Origin: Planctomycetaceae bacterium
GTDB taxonomy: Bacteria; Planctomycetota; Planctomycetia; Planctomycetales; Planctomycetaceae
Assembly: GCA_003503535.1 (NCBI GenBank)
Contig: DOCI01000121.1
Span: 24,184-33,820, forward strand
DNA length: 9,637 bases
Reading direction: 5' to 3'
Numbering within the stretch: position 1 is the first letter of the stretch; every line of letters starts with the position of its first letter. Positions 7,685-9,637 of this stretch are shown in pieces. The position numbers and the translations under genes were made by a program. The notes below the pieces were generated by a model. It was not told the DNA's origin, did not search any database, and saw nothing but the letters and a program-made list of their open reading frames with translations.

Positions 7685-8548
7685 ATGCACCGCAGCAATC
7701 GGATGCAACCGAATCAAAATCGCCGTCATAGCGGCTTCACATTAATCGAACTGCTGGTCGCGATCAGTATTATTGCACTTCTGGCGGGGTTACTGCTTTC
7801 CGGTGTAGGTAGTGGAATATCGTCTGTCAACAAAGCCAAGGCTGCTAATGAGTTGAGAAGTCTGGAAACTGCACTGGCGTCGTTTCATTCGGAATTCGGA
7901 ATGTATCCCCCGAGTGCCATTACTCTTCATGAAGCACCGGCTGGCTGGAATGGCGATGCTCGCAGTAAGAATCTGATTCAGAAATTATGGCCATCATTCG
8001 ACTTCACGATCACAAGAAATATCAATTCTGACAATAGCACAGATGTATCGATCGATTTGAATGGCGCAGAATGTTTAGCGTTTTTTCTCGGAGGAATTCC
8101 ACAGAGTGGGGCGCTCATCGGTTTTTCCAAAAATCCAGCCAACCCGTTTTCAAGAACTGGAAATAATCGTACTGGGCCGTTCCATGAATTTATCGCCAGT
8201 CGTTTTGTTGATAAGGATTCGGATGATATCCCAGAGTATGTCGATACCTTTGCCGGCCAGACCTCGCCCATTGTTTACTTCAGCAGTTATGATGGACGGG
8301 GCTACCGCAGTTCAGAAATCACTCCTCTTTTAGCTAATGGTATTTATCGACAGGGAAAAGAAACGGATCCTACCATGGGGCAACCCGATGATACCACACC
8401 TTGGAAAGAAAAAACCTTCCAGTTGATTTCTCCAGGTCAGGATGGCTTATACGGAACCGGTGGCTATTACAGTCCGGATGATACCTCTGGATTGTCAGAA
8501 GAAGATGCCGACAACCTGACCAACTTTACGACCGGTACTTTGAAATAA
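7685..8548 (+). CDS. GspG-like pseudopilin / type IV prepilin, long form
   Basis: This 287-residue filament subunit has a prepilin signal: a basic leader (residues 1-17) ending in G17, then FTLIELLVAISIIALLAG. Prepilin peptidase should cut between G17 and F18 and N-methylate F18; E22 is the conserved Glu5 of the mature protein. The hydrophobic helix (about 18-45) continues into an amphipathic stretch, NKAKAANELRSLETALASFH, and then FGMYPP, as in GspG. The globular domain has an acidic loop DKDSDDIPEYVD (176-187) and a GspG-like ending, FQLISPGQDGLYGTGG. Typical GspG has about 140 residues, so this protein carries roughly twice the globular part. AAGGAG at 7673-7678 supports ATG 7685 over the in-frame ATG six codons later. 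A 44-base gap to the next pseudopilin gene suggests one transcript. It may be a major or minor subunit; the sequence does not decide. Confidence 0.9.
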   Translation: MHRSNRMQPNQNRRHSGFTLIELLVAISIIALLAGLLLSGVGSGISSVNKAKAANELRSLETALASFHSEFGMYPPSAITLHEAPAGWNGDARSKNLIQKLWPSFDFTITRNINSDNSTDVSIDLNGAECLAFFLGGIPQSGALIGFSKNPANPFSRTGNNRTGPFHEFIASRFVDKDSDDIPEYVDTFAGQTSPIVYFSSYDGRGYRSSEITPLLANGIYRQGKETDPTMGQPDDTTPWKEKTFQLISPGQDGLYGTGGYYSPDDTSGLSEEDADNLTNFTTGTLK

Positions 8549-8592
8549 TGTCAGCACTGTTTCCAGATGGACAACAGAAACAGAGGATACTC

Positions 8593-9637
8593 ATGTTTAA
8601 TTCCATTCGACAACCAGAAAACCACATGCAGGTTGAACTTCGAGAGAAGTTATCACGTTCCGGTTTTACGATGATAGAACTGCTGGTCGCGATTGGGCTG
8701 ATCGTCATTCTTTCAGGCATTCTCTTAGTAACGCTGGGCAGAACTTTGACCAGTTCCAAAGAGAAAGCCACGCGGGTTACGTTGCAGAAAATCAATGAGA
8801 TTCTCAAACAGCAACAGGTTGAGTTCAATACAGCAATGCAACGAACCCCTTCGCGAGCGACACAGGATCCTTGTTTAGGCTCGATTGATGTCGACGCCAA
8901 TCTGGCGGCTCTACTGGAACGCAAAAGGCTCTTTCGACAGGCTTTTCCGCAACGGTTTGAGGATTTGGTAGGGCCACCGCCTGGAAACTTGCCATTAGGG
9001 GGAGGGAATTTAGGGACGATTGTTGCCGCAGAAATTGCCAGGGCAACCGCGGAAAAAGTGGCTGACGATCCGAGTTTTGTATTCACAACCGCTCATAAGG
9101 ATAAAACTGAAAGCTCTGAGCTGCTCTATATTCTCATCTCAAAAGGATCGGCCTTCACAACTGCTTCGGCCGATGCTTCGGAATTCAAACCCAATGAGTT
9201 GAAAGATACGGATGGCGATGGCCTGATGGAACTGGTCGATGCCTGGGGGGAACCTCTGCAGTTCTATCGCTGGCCGACACGTTTGTTGCGTCCCAACTTT
9301 GCACCGGGGGCTGCCGCGTTTGATGCGGAAACTCCAGCTGATTCTCTGCGTCCACTGATACCAACAGTGCAGTCCGTGTATTGGACATTGCTGGCCAATG
9401 GAAATCTGGATCGTGCGACACTGGCACGCGATCAGGATGATCCCACTGCTCTTATTTATCGATTCCTGCAGAATCAACAGAGTGCACGAACGAAAATTTT
9501 GGGCGTGGAATCGAATGGATCAGACTTCTGCACGTTCCATACACCTGAAACCTATACCGCAATGATGGTCGTTTCGTCCGGGCCAGACTTGGAACTGGGA
9601 TTGTATGAACCGACAGATGTGACCAATTTCGGGCATC
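8593..9637 (+). CDS. Second long pseudopilin / type IV prepilin, C-terminus beyond window
   Basis: The frame stays open from ATG 8593 to the end of the window, giving 348 residues without a stop. The leader of 24 residues ends in SRSG, followed by FTMIELLVAIGLIVILSGILL; cleavage is expected between G24 and F25, and E29 is the conserved mature Glu5. The globular region is long and not recognisable as a whole. It contains KDTDGDGLMELVDAWGEPLQ (204-223), an acidic loop followed by a DAWGEP motif close to the D-P-W-G-N-P motif of GspG. SSGPDLELG near the window end resembles the SPG.DG..G ending of GspG. AGAGGA at 8582-8587 is a good ribosome binding site, so ATG 8593 is preferred over ATG 8626. 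With at least 348 residues it is far longer than usual GspG. It is probably co-transcribed with the preceding pseudopilin gene. Confidence 0.88.
   Translation, partial: MFNSIRQPENHMQVELREKLSRSGFTMIELLVAIGLIVILSGILLVTLGRTLTSSKEKATRVTLQKINEILKQQQVEFNTAMQRTPSRATQDPCLGSIDVDANLAALLERKRLFRQAFPQRFEDLVGPPPGNLPLGGGNLGTIVAAEIARATAEKVADDPSFVFTTAHKDKTESSELLYILISKGSAFTTASADASEFKPNELKDTDGDGLMELVDAWGEPLQFYRWPTRLLRPNFAPGAAAFDAETPADSLRPLIPTVQSVYWTLLANGNLDRATLARDQDDPTALIYRFLQNQQSARTKILGVESNGSDFCTFHTPETYTAMMVVSSGPDLELGLYEPTDVTNFGH

Noticed and set aside
8526..9086. 186-codon open frame on the minus strand opposite the second pseudopilin gene
   Set aside because: The plus-strand frame has a prepilin signal, a ribosome binding site and GspG-like motifs, and remains open to the window end; the minus frame has none of these.

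Overview
The window looks like a chromosomal segment from a planctomycete (Planctomycetota, most likely the Planctomycetaceae side). I base this on the overall gene set and on two unusually long pseudopilins, each with an acidic 'DxDxD..xExVD' loop, a style I associate with that phylum. No marker gene such as rRNA is present, so this is an inference. Coding GC is around 55% where I counted it. The fucD–pilB intergenic region is poorer in GC, about 40% over 481-720.

Layout: (1) 1-428, minus strand: the 5' part of an L-fuconate dehydratase gene (enolase superfamily), cut by the window edge. (2) 429-1004: an intergenic region between divergent genes, with short repeats. (3) 1005-2699, plus strand: a PilB/GspE-type assembly ATPase whose N-terminal domain lacks the hallmark residues for c-di-GMP binding. 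(4) 2700-3256: a long, strongly G+T-rich spacer with two perfect inverted repeats and a candidate promoter. (5) 3257-4375: PilT-type retraction ATPase with a poly-aspartate tail. (6) 4432-6138: a second PilB/GspE ATPase with two recognisable, tandem c-di-GMP-type (MshEN) motifs. (7) 6252-7502: PilC/GspF inner-membrane platform protein with a lysine-rich linker. (8) 7503-7684: a spacer with a decayed 7-bp tandem repeat and a long-range inverted repeat. (9) 7685-8548 and 8593-end: two pseudopilin genes with textbook prepilin-peptidase sites; the second runs off the window.

Together, genes 3-9 encode the cytoplasmic motors, the membrane platform and two filament subunits of a type IV pilus or type II secretion-like machine. 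Two extension ATPases and one retraction ATPase would compete for, or alternate on, a single visible platform protein. Only one of the extension ATPases looks able to sense c-di-GMP. Prepilin peptidase, alignment proteins (PilM/N/O/P) and a secretin are not in the window, so I cannot tell whether this is a true retractable pilus, a secretion pseudopilus or a hybrid. The PilT gene favours retraction.

The gene families are all known. The points most worth a second look are the asymmetric c-di-GMP domains, the altered PilT AIRNLIRE motif with its acidic tail, the shared acidic loop of the long pseudopilins, and the heptamer/inverted-repeat spacer.
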